Origin: Pseudomonas entomophila
GTDB lineage: Bacteria; Pseudomonadota; Gammaproteobacteria; Pseudomonadales; Pseudomonadaceae
Assembly: GCF_013523165.1 (NCBI RefSeq)
Contig: NZ_JAAMQI010000001.1
Span: forward strand, 1 to 64,000
Length of the DNA: 64,000 nt
Direction of reading: 5' to 3'
Shown here: one piece after another, positions 44,939 to 54,581 of the stretch
Position numbering within the stretch: the first letter of the stretch is position 1
Layout: every line of letters starts with the position of its first letter
The notes under the pieces: generated by a model
Seen by the model: the letters and a program-made list of their open reading frames with translations, nothing else
Databases searched by the model: none
What the model was told of the DNA's origin: nothing
Made by a program: the position numbers and the translations under genes

Positions 44939-47410
44939 ATGAAACAGTTGGTCGGTGAAGGTAATGCCGTCGCACGTGTGTCGAAAGATGAGTTGATTAA
45001 ATACCTGGAGGAAAATCCTAATCTGTTAGGGTGGGACGCGATCCTTGCCTATGACAGAAACAAAACGAACATTGTGTTGTTGCAGGAGTACATCGGGCGT
45101 TTCAATAGTGCCTCCTGGCTAGAGCCAATGAGTTTCGAAGCGTCGTCCACACCGTCGGTCGTGGAGCGTGTGATCGATTATCAGCTCGATGCGCCGCGGT
45201 TATCGTTCGAAAATGCCGATCTCGAGTCGTCTCGCGCTGACTTGAAAATGCGCGTTGTCGGTGGCAAGCAATTGACCATCGAGAACCCGAACAACCCTAA
45301 ACAATTCCAAATCACGCGGCTTAAAATGGCAGACGCCCTGAATGGGCCCGTCTTGCACATGCGCATACGTTTGGAAGAAGTCAACATCACTGTCAATGAA
45401 AGTCGTATCGGTCTTGATCTCAGCAAGGGAACAGAATTTTATCTCACCTACGCTGATACAGCCGAAGAAGACACCCTTGGCGGCCTGAAGTTCAAGGAAA
45501 AGTTCGATCAGTTGAGCAGCGACAAGAAAACCTTCGAGATCAGCCGACTCAAACGTACAGACAGTGTGATAAAGCCCACGCGTGTCGTGGTACGTACTCA
45601 GCCTTCTCCTGATACGCACCTGTTTGGCACAACCGCCGGCGACGGTGCGGTGCTGTGCTTTGTCGGCATGGACGGATTTGACGAAGCGCAGACCTCTCTG
45701 CCAAGCCGTAGGTTTCAATACCTGTTGCCAGAAAACGTTGGCGACTACAGCGCTAACTTGATCCTCAAGAACGCGTATGTGCTTGCACAGTATATCCGTG
45801 TCTTGACGGCATCGTTCCCCGGCTTTGAGAGCGCCCTGGTGTTCGAGTATGACGAGGGTATACTGAGCAGTACAAATGGCTATGTCATAGAGGACGGTTT
45901 TAGGCTCGATATTGCAACTGATTATAAGTTTAGTTATTTTAAAAATCAGGTCGCGTTCTCAGAATTTGACTGGGTAGGCGGGAACATGGAAGGGAATGCG
46001 AAGCTCAGTATAGAGCAGGGTAAGATGATCGTGAATTGGCAAGGTACCTCATCCACATTAAGCGATATCTTGTATCAACCAGATGATCATATATCCGCTG
46101 AATCAGTTGAAAGGTTTAGGTCGGTCTGTAAGTTCTCAGCAAAGACTGAGCTTGAATTTTGTATTCTCGAGTCGGGCCGAGTGGGTTTACAGGCGCTCAA
46201 CACGGATGTGTCTACAACCGTGACCTTCGAAGACGGGTGGACCGGAAAATACCTGTTCCCTGTGCTAGCGGTCGATGGGTTCGGGCACGTCAAGCGTGCA
46301 TTTGATGAACTGGTAAAGGCACAGTTTTCTAAATTCCAGGCCATAGGATTCGAACTTGACCTGTTTTTATTGAATAACGTGTTGTTCAGAGGTGACCAGA
46401 GCTTCAAACCCACCTCGGTGGGTGCACAGGGCGCCCTGATGACCCTGGGCCAATTGGCGCCCGATTCGACACGTTTCCAAGTAGCGCCCGTCGAGACCGT
46501 CGTAGCGGCAGGCGGCAAAACCTACCCCTTCAAAACCGACCCAGCGGGTGTGGAAGTGACCTGGGCAGTCAAGAGCTTGCCAGGTGAAACCGGCAATCCT
46601 GGCACCATTGATGCGACGTCGGGAGTCTATACCTCGCCTCCGGCATCGGCGCTGGTAAGCAAGCACACGCGTGTGATTGTCACTGCCACGGCAAAATCCG
46701 GCTCGGCATCAAGCCAAGCCTTAGTGGGCATCGTGAGCCGAGACCTCGGTCTGGACCCGCTGGTGATGATGGTCAACCGCGGCATCAATGGTTACAAGGT
46801 TCGCGCTACTCCGCTGGATCCGACCGATACCTTGACCTTCAGCATGTCGGCAAACGCCTTGGGCAAGGTAATCGACGACCCGAACGCCGACCCTGACGTG
46901 CCCTACTCCAAGCTCTACGTGCCCCCCGCCGCAACGGCGCAAGCCATGCCCGGGCCTGCGGCGATCGCTCCCGAGTGGCTCGAATATCGTAAAAGCAAGG
47001 CCTGGCGTGCCGAGGAGGACATTGACCAACTGCTGGCGGTTGAGCAAGTGCAGGCCGTGGGGAGCAAAGGCAGTCGTCAGGAAGTCCAGGTGCTGCTGCC
47101 GCTCGAGAACCTGACCAATTGGTTCACCTACGAGGGCAAAGGCGCCGGTGTGCAACTGACTTTCTGGGCAAGTGGCAAGAAAGGGGACTACCTCGTCGAT
47201 CCTGACGACACTACGTGGTACCTGATCAAAGGCTCTGGGACGTTCGAGAACGGGCTCTACATCCCTGACTCAGACTCTGAAGAAGCTTATGCCGTGGTAG
47301 CGGCGGTGGAATATGACTTAAGAAACTGGTACTGGGCGATGGCCATTCTGCCCGTCCCATTCGTAACTGCCAGCAGTTTCATCAGCATGACCAAAGAGGT
47401 AAGACCATGA
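44939..47410 (+). CDS. Large TULIP/P47-like protein with Ig-like C-terminus, member 1
   Basis: This 823-residue protein has no signal peptide. The N-terminal segment NLLGWDAILAYDRNKTNIVLLQEY and the later LDAPRLSFENADLESSRADLKMRVVGG resemble the opening of P47/OrfX proteins, which have TULIP lipid-binding folds. After about residue 500 a BIG2-like repeat follows (KTYPFKTDPAGVEVTWAVK, GTIDATSGVYTSPPA), and then unrecognised beta-rich sequence. It shares RTQPxPxxxLxG...GDGAxL with the next gene product. AGGAG precedes ATG 44939; earlier TTG 44912 and GTG 44936 are less likely. The stretch around 45.0-46.1 kb is visibly AT-richer than its surroundings, a sign of transfer. Confidence 0.62.
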   Translation: MKQLVGEGNAVARVSKDELIKYLEENPNLLGWDAILAYDRNKTNIVLLQEYIGRFNSASWLEPMSFEASSTPSVVERVIDYQLDAPRLSFENADLESSRADLKMRVVGGKQLTIENPNNPKQFQITRLKMADALNGPVLHMRIRLEEVNITVNESRIGLDLSKGTEFYLTYADTAEEDTLGGLKFKEKFDQLSSDKKTFEISRLKRTDSVIKPTRVVVRTQPSPDTHLFGTTAGDGAVLCFVGMDGFDEAQTSLPSRRFQYLLPENVGDYSANLILKNAYVLAQYIRVLTASFPGFESALVFEYDEGILSSTNGYVIEDGFRLDIATDYKFSYFKNQVAFSEFDWVGGNMEGNAKLSIEQGKMIVNWQGTSSTLSDILYQPDDHISAESVERFRSVCKFSAKTELEFCILESGRVGLQALNTDVSTTVTFEDGWTGKYLFPVLAVDGFGHVKRAFDELVKAQFSKFQAIGFELDLFLLNNVLFRGDQSFKPTSVGAQGALMTLGQLAPDSTRFQVAPVETVVAAGGKTYPFKTDPAGVEVTWAVKSLPGETGNPGTIDATSGVYTSPPASALVSKHTRVIVTATAKSGSASSQALVGIVSRDLGLDPLVMMVNRGINGYKVRATPLDPTDTLTFSMSANALGKVIDDPNADPDVPYSKLYVPPAATAQAMPGPAAIAPEWLEYRKSKAWRAEEDIDQLLAVEQVQAVGSKGSRQEVQVLLPLENLTNWFTYEGKGAGVQLTFWASGKKGDYLVDPDDTTWYLIKGSGTFENGLYIPDSDSEEAYAVVAAVEYDLRNWYWAMAILPVPFVTASSFISMTKEVRP

Positions 47411-50274
47411 CCGTCAACTCTAAGACCGCCCTGTTACAGCGTTTGGCCCAAGGTGGAGTGATGCACGACTGGGGGGCGATCGTGGCGATCGGCCGCTCGC
47501 AACTCAATCGTCTGCTTGAGCAGGAGTTTCTGGCGGCATTCGACGATCAGCGGTTCATCCTGCCTTTCAGTGACACATTTTCCGTGGATGAAACCAGTAC
47601 CGAGCGCATGACATTGTCCAACGTCGTGCTCGGTCCACCCCAGCTGTCGTTCGAAAACGCATCGATGGCCAATGCCAGTGCCACGCTCAGCATGCCGATC
47701 CTGACCGGCAGCGTGGTCTCCAAGCTGCATTTCGCCGGGCGTCCGCCGAGGCTTAATTACAGCATGAACCTGCATGAAAACATGGGTTACCGAGTAAGCA
47801 TGACCCTGCCGCTCGAGGTACGGACCCAAAGTATTACCAACCAAGGACGGCTGGTCGTGGACTTGGCCAAGGCCGAGCAGCCGATCTGCAATTTGGGGGG
47901 GACTCCCTACGCCGACCTGGTGATAGGCGATCGTTTCGGCAAGCGGATCCTCGAGCATCCTTCGTATCGGCAAACCTCAGTGGCCCTCAGCCTCGATTTC
48001 AGTGCCTTCGGGCCGCTGTCCCCGAAAACGTTCGCCGTGCGTACCCAGCCTCATCCAGAAGCCACGCTCAAGGGGGCTGTGCATGAGGGTGATGGTGCTC
48101 TGGTGCTATTTTGCCAACTCAACGTCGGCAGTAGGCCAGGCAGCTTGCCGAGCAACCCGGCAGCGTTTCCTTATCTGATTCCTGATGACCTCGACGCACG
48201 AGGCGCTTCACCCTTCAGTGCCACCGTCCTGCTCAACAGTGAGCTCAAGGGGTTGCTCGATGGCTACCAGGTCAATCTGTTCGATCAGGTGCGCATGCCC
48301 AATGCGTTTCAGATCGATGCTCTGGAGCAGCATGACCCGCTGGACCGGGCTGTGTTCGGCCGCGTTGGCCCCTCCGTGCGCTCCCTCATGGTCGAGCCTT
48401 TGCGCAGCCAGGTCACGGCGGGCCAGGCACGGCAGTTCGTGCTGCTGGGGGCGACCCGGCAGACGGCTGACCCGCAGCAGTGGAGCGCCGAACACATACA
48501 GTATTCCACAGGCACGTCTGACATCAGCAGCCAGGGACGCTATACCGCATCGTCCAAGGGCACGCTGCGCCAGGCGCAGCAGGTAGTCGTGGTTTCCAAC
48601 CAACATCAGGGGCCTGCGGGGCCGCAGCTGCGCAATGCCCTGATCGTCGAGTCTGACGAGTCGTTGACGATTTCACCGCGAGTGACCGGTTGGGCCGAGG
48701 GAAATGCCGCTGTAGACCTGCTAAGTTCGCCGACGGTCACCTGGTCGCTGGCCGATGACGAGCCCCAACTTGGCATATTGGAGGACCTGGGGGGAGGGCT
48801 TGCGAAGTTTGAGCCATTCGTGCCCGAAGGCTATAAGCCGGAAGTGCTTTTTCAGCGTGTCATCGCGCGCGAGGGCAATGTCGAGGCAGAGGCAGTCGTC
48901 ATGATCCTCGCCTGGGCGCCTACCCTGACGCTCGATCCCGACTATGTGAGCGAACTGCAGGCCAGTGAGCCTGTGCAGTTTCGGATAAAGGATGACGTCG
49001 TTACCCTCAAGGATGGGCGCACACTGAAACTGCCCATGCCTAACGCCACGCTTTGGAAGGTCTTCGGCGAGGGGACCATCACCCAGGACGGGCTCTTCAC
49101 CCCACCCCCTCAGCGCGGCAGTATCGCAAGCCTGATCATGGCGGAAGTCGATGGCAAGGCCAGCGGTTACGCGCTCGTCGAGTTGGCCGAGCGCTCGACG
49201 GTGCCCCCCACCTGGAGTAGTCTGAACACGTTCAGCCTTGAGGCAGTAGGTACGAGCGAATGCCTGGCCAACGGCATGCAACAGATAGAGGTGCTGGTCA
49301 CGATCGAAACCCAAACGGTGAACCTGCTGGAGATCCCTATAAGCCCGACTGAACTGTCGACGCTGAAGTTCTACGACCAGATCAGCAACGTCCAGCTGCC
49401 GTTCGTGGAAGCGAACGCCGAGGGGGTGCTGCCCGGCCCGGGCGTGGCACCCTGGCATGTCAACCTTGCGCGTAACCCGTTCAGGTACCGTGGCTCGCCT
49501 ACGCCAGGCAGGTTGATGAAGGGCGAGGGTGCCATCCGCCGCAAACTGTTCTATTTGCACAGCACCGTTGCAGGGGGCACCGAATTGTACGCCAAATTCA
49601 CCAAAGATACTGGCGGGGAATGGGACTCGCGGGACATGAGTACCGTACTCAAGGTGCGAAGCCTGGCCGCACCGAGCTTTGCGATCAGTGAATACGAGCT
49701 CAAGCGTGAGCGCGTGTTCAATGATCCGCCACCGCCCGCGCCGCAGCCGGGATATCCCGTGGAAGAGTTCGCGTTCTGCGATGAGAGCATCGACTACTGG
49801 ACGTTGTCCTGTACCCACCTGGGGGTGCCCGTGAATTTTCGCACCTGCACGTTGAGTGCGGCATCGGCAGTGCGTTGGGAAAGCGAGCAGGTGAATGAAA
49901 CCTACTTCAGCTACCTGGCCTATGCCTTCAACCCCCCAGGCGAAGAGGCTCCCACTGAATTAACCATCGACGGGCGCCTGCTGGCGATGGCTGAGGAGCT
50001 GAAGTACGAAGGCCTGAGAAAGGACTTCGTCGACCACAAAGTGCCCGGCAAAGGCCAGTTGCTGATCAGCCTGCATCGGCTACCCAATATGCCCTACTGG
50101 CACGACAAGATGGCCAAGGGCAGCCTGCACAAGCAATACCGGAGTGCGTTGGATGAGCCCCTGCAGATCGAGCTGTTCGACGAAGACGGCAACCGGCATC
50201 GCCTTCGCGTGGATTTCGAAGGGCGTTCGGTCATGGACAATCGCAATACCCTCGTACTCAACGTAGGCGCCTAA
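47407..50274 (+). CDS. Large TULIP/P47-like protein with Ig-like C-terminus, member 2
   Basis: This 955-residue protein is paralogous to the preceding one. The N-terminus HDWGAIVAIGRSQLNRLLEQEF and LGPPQLSFENASMANASATL parallel member 1 and the P47 pattern GWDxVxAxxxxxxN. The RTQPHPEATLKGAVHEGDGALV region also matches. Beyond about residue 320 come several Ig/BIG-like repeats (TVTWSLADDEP, MPNATLWKVFGEGTITQDG) and a unique C-terminal half. The ATG overlaps the upstream stop by four bases. No signal peptide or membrane helix is seen. It may bind lipid or hydrophobic ligands if the TULIP assignment is right. GC content is closer to the genome's than member 1's. Confidence 0.6.
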   Translation: MTVNSKTALLQRLAQGGVMHDWGAIVAIGRSQLNRLLEQEFLAAFDDQRFILPFSDTFSVDETSTERMTLSNVVLGPPQLSFENASMANASATLSMPILTGSVVSKLHFAGRPPRLNYSMNLHENMGYRVSMTLPLEVRTQSITNQGRLVVDLAKAEQPICNLGGTPYADLVIGDRFGKRILEHPSYRQTSVALSLDFSAFGPLSPKTFAVRTQPHPEATLKGAVHEGDGALVLFCQLNVGSRPGSLPSNPAAFPYLIPDDLDARGASPFSATVLLNSELKGLLDGYQVNLFDQVRMPNAFQIDALEQHDPLDRAVFGRVGPSVRSLMVEPLRSQVTAGQARQFVLLGATRQTADPQQWSAEHIQYSTGTSDISSQGRYTASSKGTLRQAQQVVVVSNQHQGPAGPQLRNALIVESDESLTISPRVTGWAEGNAAVDLLSSPTVTWSLADDEPQLGILEDLGGGLAKFEPFVPEGYKPEVLFQRVIAREGNVEAEAVVMILAWAPTLTLDPDYVSELQASEPVQFRIKDDVVTLKDGRTLKLPMPNATLWKVFGEGTITQDGLFTPPPQRGSIASLIMAEVDGKASGYALVELAERSTVPPTWSSLNTFSLEAVGTSECLANGMQQIEVLVTIETQTVNLLEIPISPTELSTLKFYDQISNVQLPFVEANAEGVLPGPGVAPWHVNLARNPFRYRGSPTPGRLMKGEGAIRRKLFYLHSTVAGGTELYAKFTKDTGGEWDSRDMSTVLKVRSLAAPSFAISEYELKRERVFNDPPPPAPQPGYPVEEFAFCDESIDYWTLSCTHLGVPVNFRTCTLSAASAVRWESEQVNETYFSYLAYAFNPPGEEAPTELTIDGRLLAMAEELKYEGLRKDFVDHKVPGKGQLLISLHRLPNMPYWHDKMAKGSLHKQYRSALDEPLQIELFDEDGNRHRLRVDFEGRSVMDNRNTLVLNVGA

Positions 50275-50285
50275 GGAGGCCACTG

Positions 50286-53200
50286 ATGAACGATAAAAAC
50301 TTCGTGCATTCCAATGCCTTCAACTTCATGAGCTTCATGCAGAACAGTGTCGATCCGCGTACAGGCCAGTACGCTCTTGGCGTGGTGCTGCCGGAGCTGA
50401 CAGGCAATCACCTGAGTGGCCCAGCGCTACCGTTGCGCCTGAGCTTCAACCCGATGAGCCAGCAGGATGCAGGCTTTGGCCATGGATGGAGCTTGAATCT
50501 CACCCAGTATGTACCAGCAAGCAACATGCTCGACCTGCACACCGGTGAGCGCTACAAAGTGACCGGGTCTGATCAGGGTGATGGCACCGGCCTGGGTATC
50601 GACGAACGCAAGCTGTTGACGTTCCAATTGCATCAGGACAGTACCAACAGTTGGCGGGTCGTGCACAAATCGGGCTTGGTGGAATTTCTGCGGTTGCAAG
50701 GGACGGGCGAAAATGCCGTGGCGCTGCCAGTGCGTGTCGAAGCGGCTACCGGACACTGGATCAGTCTTTCCTATGGCCACAGCCACTATGGCGTGCCCTG
50801 TCTGACGCGAGTCGAGGATGGCACCGGGCTGCCCCTGCTGGCAGTGAGCTATGCCAGCGGCGAGGTGTATCTGGATCTGCATCCGCAGGCGCAAGGACAG
50901 GGCAGACCGCTGGCGCGCTATGGATTGAAGCTCGAAAATCGGGGGTCGCCAGCCCTGCGGGTCGTGTACATGGTAGAACTGCCCTATGACCAGGATGCTG
51001 CTTCGCCGAACAAGGGCAGCTGGCGCTTCGAATACAACCAGGTCGAACAGGCATCAGGGCGTCGCCTGGCGTTGCTGAAAACAGTGTACAACCCGGTCGG
51101 TGGCACCGAGCACATCGAGCATGAGCATGGTACTAATCTCGGACATAAGTTTCCTGGGGATGCGCACCCGCCGTTGCCCAGAGTCAAGCGTCATGTGCTC
51201 AATCCCGGTGCCGGACAACCGGCCATGCTGACCACCTATGCCTATTCGGATCGCAACTTTCTGGGCTGGGGTGCCGCGGGTGTGGGCTGGGTCGACAATG
51301 GCCTGGACAACCTCTACATGTTTACCGGCAGTGACTACGAGTACCATACGGTGACGAGCCACTACCTGAACGCCGATGAGCAAGCGCCAGGGCAAGTGGT
51401 GCGCCTTGAAACCAGCTATTACAACCGCTTTCACCTCCTGACCCGACACGTCACCCTGCAGAATGGCCACGAGCAGGAGGTGGTCACGGTCTACCACGAA
51501 AGGCCTGGCCAGCGCTTTTCCGTGCAGCCTCGGTACTTCCAGATGCCCGCCAGCACCACGCGCCGCTGGCGACTGGGCACAGGGTCGACCTGGCCGCGCG
51601 AGGAAGTCGACAGGACCACGTTCGACGACTTCGGCAATCCGCTGGAAGAGGCGTTGGCCAATGGGACTCGCACGCGGTATCGCTATTTCCCCGCAGCGGG
51701 GGAGGGTGGCGATTGCCCGCCTGATCCTCACGGTTTCGTCCGCAGTCTGCGTGACCAGACCGTGATCCCGGGCGCGGGCGACAACGACCAGCCAGCGGCC
51801 GCGATCCTGCGGACCCGGTATACCTATGTAGGTCTGCAGGCACTGGACGGTGCGCAGGACACGGCAGGCATGTTGCAGGCCAAGGACGAAACGCTTCTGG
51901 CGCTTGCCAGTGAGGAAAGCGAGACCGGGCAGGTTCATCGTTTCACCGCCTACGACTACTTTGTCGCCAGTGACGACCCGCTGCGTCATGGGCGCGTCAG
52001 GCAGCAGGTCGCGACCCAGGGCGGCGAATCCACCACGACCGCCTACCAGTACGACATGTCCGCAGTCATCGGTGACCATGTGCTGCAAACCGTGCAGACG
52101 CTGCTTGGTTTCGATCATGGCGAAGCGCTGGAAGATGGAACCTTGCGAGACAGTCGCAAGGTGATTACCTTGCGGCATGATACGTTGATCAATCAGCCGT
52201 TGCTCAACCGTGATGACAACGACGTGGAGATCGCTTATACCTATGACGCTCTGCGTCGGGTGGTCGAAGAGACCGTCTCGCCTAATGACGCCTCCTTCAA
52301 GGCGTCTCGACGCTACACGTATAGCCTCGTGACGATCGCCGGCCAGCAGGCTCAGCAGACCAGCGAAGATGTCAAGGGCGTGGTCACACGCACATGGGTC
52401 GACGGTTTGAGCCGTGCGGTCGCAGTGGAACGCTACGATGCGGACAACCCTGACGAACTGCGTGCTCCGGCATTTCGTGCCAGTAACGCCATGGCATACG
52501 ACGGGCTGGGCAATCTGGTCGAGGAAACCGAATATGACTGGTTGGATTACGACCCTGTCAACATTGATGCACGATCGACACAACGGGCTGATCGACCCGT
52601 GCATGCGACCTCGGCGGAGACCGGGTACACCACCTGTTATCTGTATGATGACTGGGGTCAGTCGTATTGCCAGATAACCCCGGATGGCGTCAAGCACTTC
52701 GAGCAGACCGACCCGCAGGGTGATGAACACTGGCGCTTCGGGCCAATGCAGACGGTCTGGCGTGAATCAGCCGATGGTGAGTTGCGCGATGCCGGCAGCG
52801 GCGAGCTGCTGCAGCCAGGCGGCCTTGGTCGTACCGGCAAGACGGTCACCCGTTTCAACTTGTTCGAAAAGCCTGTGCAGGTCGAGCGTTTCAGTATCGA
52901 CCGCTCGTCCATGGCAAGCGTTTCCTACAGCGTGCAGCACTACCACTACGATGGCCTCGGGCGTTTGACGACCGAAGTCGATGCGCGCAAGGCTACCCAG
53001 CAGTCCACGTACGATGTGTTCGACCGATTGGTGGACCAGAGGCTGGCGGACGGAAGCGTGGTGCACCGTGATTATGCTGCGCATAGCCATGAGGACCTGC
53101 CGGTGTTGATCAAGGTCGGCAGCAAGGTACTGGGTAAGCAGCGCTTCGACGGCCTGGATCGCATGATCGAGGCCACGACTGGCGGGAGAGTGCGCAAGCT

Positions 53201-54260
53201 GTTTTACAGCCCAGGGCAAAGCCAGCCGCATAAAGTCATCACGCCTGCCGGGGAAACCATCGAATACCGCTACAACCTTCAGCTCAGCGAGCAACCCGTG
53301 CACCGCAAGGTCGTCAATCCCGGCAGCGCCGCCCGCACCCAGAATCTGGAAACCACCTTCAGCTTCGATCCGAAGAATGCGCGTTTAGTCGACTGTGCCG
53401 AGCAAGGGCAGGCCCTGCAGCGAACGTATTTCAGCTTTGGGGCGGTGAAGTCGGAGACCCGTGGCCTTGAGGCCGACGAGTACACCATGCACTACCAGAT
53501 GAGCCTGCGTGAGCGAGACCTGAGCTACACCGACGTGCTGGGCCAGACTCAGCACTATACGTACAATGCGGCGGGCGATCTGCATGAAACCAGGCTCGGG
53601 GATCTGAGCGCCAGCTTCCATTACGATACCTTGGGTCGGCAAATCAAGGTGCACACTCAGGACGGGGCGCAGTACCTCACCACGACCCTGGCCTATGACG
53701 AGTTCGATCGTGAAATCCTGCGCACGTTCGACATCAACGGCACCGTGCAAACCTTGGCGCAGACCTATGACGTGCGGGATGCGTTGGTCAGCCGCACCCT
53801 GGCTGAAGGGCAGACGAACCTGCGCGCGGAAACCTACCAGTACGATGACCGCGCTCGGTTGGAAAAGTACACCAGCGAGGGCGAGTTGTCCCCGATCGAC
53901 CCATTCGGCAAGGTTATTCAGGAGCAGCTGTTCCGCATGGACGAACTGGACAATATCATCCAGGTTCGGACGGCGTTCCCAGAGGGGCGCAATACGGCCC
54001 GTTACCTGTTCGGCAATGCCGCCGACCCTGCGCAATTGACCGGAATCGAGAACGACCATGCCGATTATCAATCCGGCAATGTGACGTTGACCTACGACGA
54101 TAATGGGAACCTGATCAAGGATGAAAAGCAGCGTGCCTTGAGCTACGACCCTCTTGGCAGGCTGATCGAAGTCAACGTGCCTGCGACGCAGGATGAGCTG
54201 GCGCAATCCTGCACATACGGTTACGACCCTGTGGACCGTCTGGCCAGCCAGAGCAGTTGA
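50286..54260 (+). CDS. Rhs/YD-repeat protein lacking core and tip (truncated or minimal)
   Basis: This 1324-residue paralogue of the minus-strand Rhs protein has an N-terminus SNAFNFMSFMQNSVDPRTGQ that matches nearly residue for residue. YD repeats continue throughout (YQYDDRARLEKYTSEG, LTYDDNGNLIKDEKQ, LSYDPLGRLIEV). It ends YGYDPVDRLASQSS, exactly where the full-length protein continues into its core. It therefore lacks the RGYRAYNPxLxRFxSPD...DPTG segment and any tip. A terminator follows 24 bases later. A strong AAGGAGG site precedes the ATG, 11 bases after the upstream P47-like gene. It is either decayed or a dedicated shell protein. Confidence 0.85.
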   Translation: MNDKNFVHSNAFNFMSFMQNSVDPRTGQYALGVVLPELTGNHLSGPALPLRLSFNPMSQQDAGFGHGWSLNLTQYVPASNMLDLHTGERYKVTGSDQGDGTGLGIDERKLLTFQLHQDSTNSWRVVHKSGLVEFLRLQGTGENAVALPVRVEAATGHWISLSYGHSHYGVPCLTRVEDGTGLPLLAVSYASGEVYLDLHPQAQGQGRPLARYGLKLENRGSPALRVVYMVELPYDQDAASPNKGSWRFEYNQVEQASGRRLALLKTVYNPVGGTEHIEHEHGTNLGHKFPGDAHPPLPRVKRHVLNPGAGQPAMLTTYAYSDRNFLGWGAAGVGWVDNGLDNLYMFTGSDYEYHTVTSHYLNADEQAPGQVVRLETSYYNRFHLLTRHVTLQNGHEQEVVTVYHERPGQRFSVQPRYFQMPASTTRRWRLGTGSTWPREEVDRTTFDDFGNPLEEALANGTRTRYRYFPAAGEGGDCPPDPHGFVRSLRDQTVIPGAGDNDQPAAAILRTRYTYVGLQALDGAQDTAGMLQAKDETLLALASEESETGQVHRFTAYDYFVASDDPLRHGRVRQQVATQGGESTTTAYQYDMSAVIGDHVLQTVQTLLGFDHGEALEDGTLRDSRKVITLRHDTLINQPLLNRDDNDVEIAYTYDALRRVVEETVSPNDASFKASRRYTYSLVTIAGQQAQQTSEDVKGVVTRTWVDGLSRAVAVERYDADNPDELRAPAFRASNAMAYDGLGNLVEETEYDWLDYDPVNIDARSTQRADRPVHATSAETGYTTCYLYDDWGQSYCQITPDGVKHFEQTDPQGDEHWRFGPMQTVWRESADGELRDAGSGELLQPGGLGRTGKTVTRFNLFEKPVQVERFSIDRSSMASVSYSVQHYHYDGLGRLTTEVDARKATQQSTYDVFDRLVDQRLADGSVVHRDYAAHSHEDLPVLIKVGSKVLGKQRFDGLDRMIEATTGGRVRKLFYSPGQSQPHKVITPAGETIEYRYNLQLSEQPVHRKVVNPGSAARTQNLETTFSFDPKNARLVDCAEQGQALQRTYFSFGAVKSETRGLEADEYTMHYQMSLRERDLSYTDVLGQTQHYTYNAAGDLHETRLGDLSASFHYDTLGRQIKVHTQDGAQYLTTTLAYDEFDREILRTFDINGTVQTLAQTYDVRDALVSRTLAEGQTNLRAETYQYDDRARLEKYTSEGELSPIDPFGKVIQEQLFRMDELDNIIQVRTAFPEGRNTARYLFGNAADPAQLTGIENDHADYQSGNVTLTYDDNGNLIKDEKQRALSYDPLGRLIEVNVPATQDELAQSCTYGYDPVDRLASQSS

Positions 54261-54581
54261 TACACCAGGCAGCTGAAGTGAATCGGCCCGTGCATGCATG
54301 GGCCTTTTTCAGGGTGCGCCATGCCATGGAGCACTGCGCGTGACGCAGCCCGCCTGGCTGCAGTGGGCGTCAGCTGCTCGATCGCTCGTATCAACGTTCA
54401 AGCGGTCAGCGAACTGATAGAAATGCCAGTTGTGGCGCTGTCAGGTTATGAGCACGCTGGTGCTCAACCGTAAGCGACACGTTCTGGTTCGTCTCTGTCT
54501 GAGCCACCGAGCGGGCCGCATCGAACACCTCTGAAGGATGAAAGCGATCAGAGGTCCAACTGACCCGGGAACCTCAGCGCC
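54261..54581. other. Intergenic region without genes: terminator and leader hairpin
   Basis: After the Rhs terminator (54285-54309), I find no remnant of an Rhs core in any frame. An 8-base-pair hairpin ACCTCTGA/TCAGAGGT (54527-54555) lies 26 bases before the next start. No convincing promoter was found. Confidence 0.6.
54285..54309 (+). terminator. Intrinsic terminator after the short Rhs gene
   Basis: The palindrome ggcccgtgca/tgcatgggcc (one G-T pair) is followed directly by TTTTT. It closes the four-gene operon 43092-54260. Confidence 0.8.
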
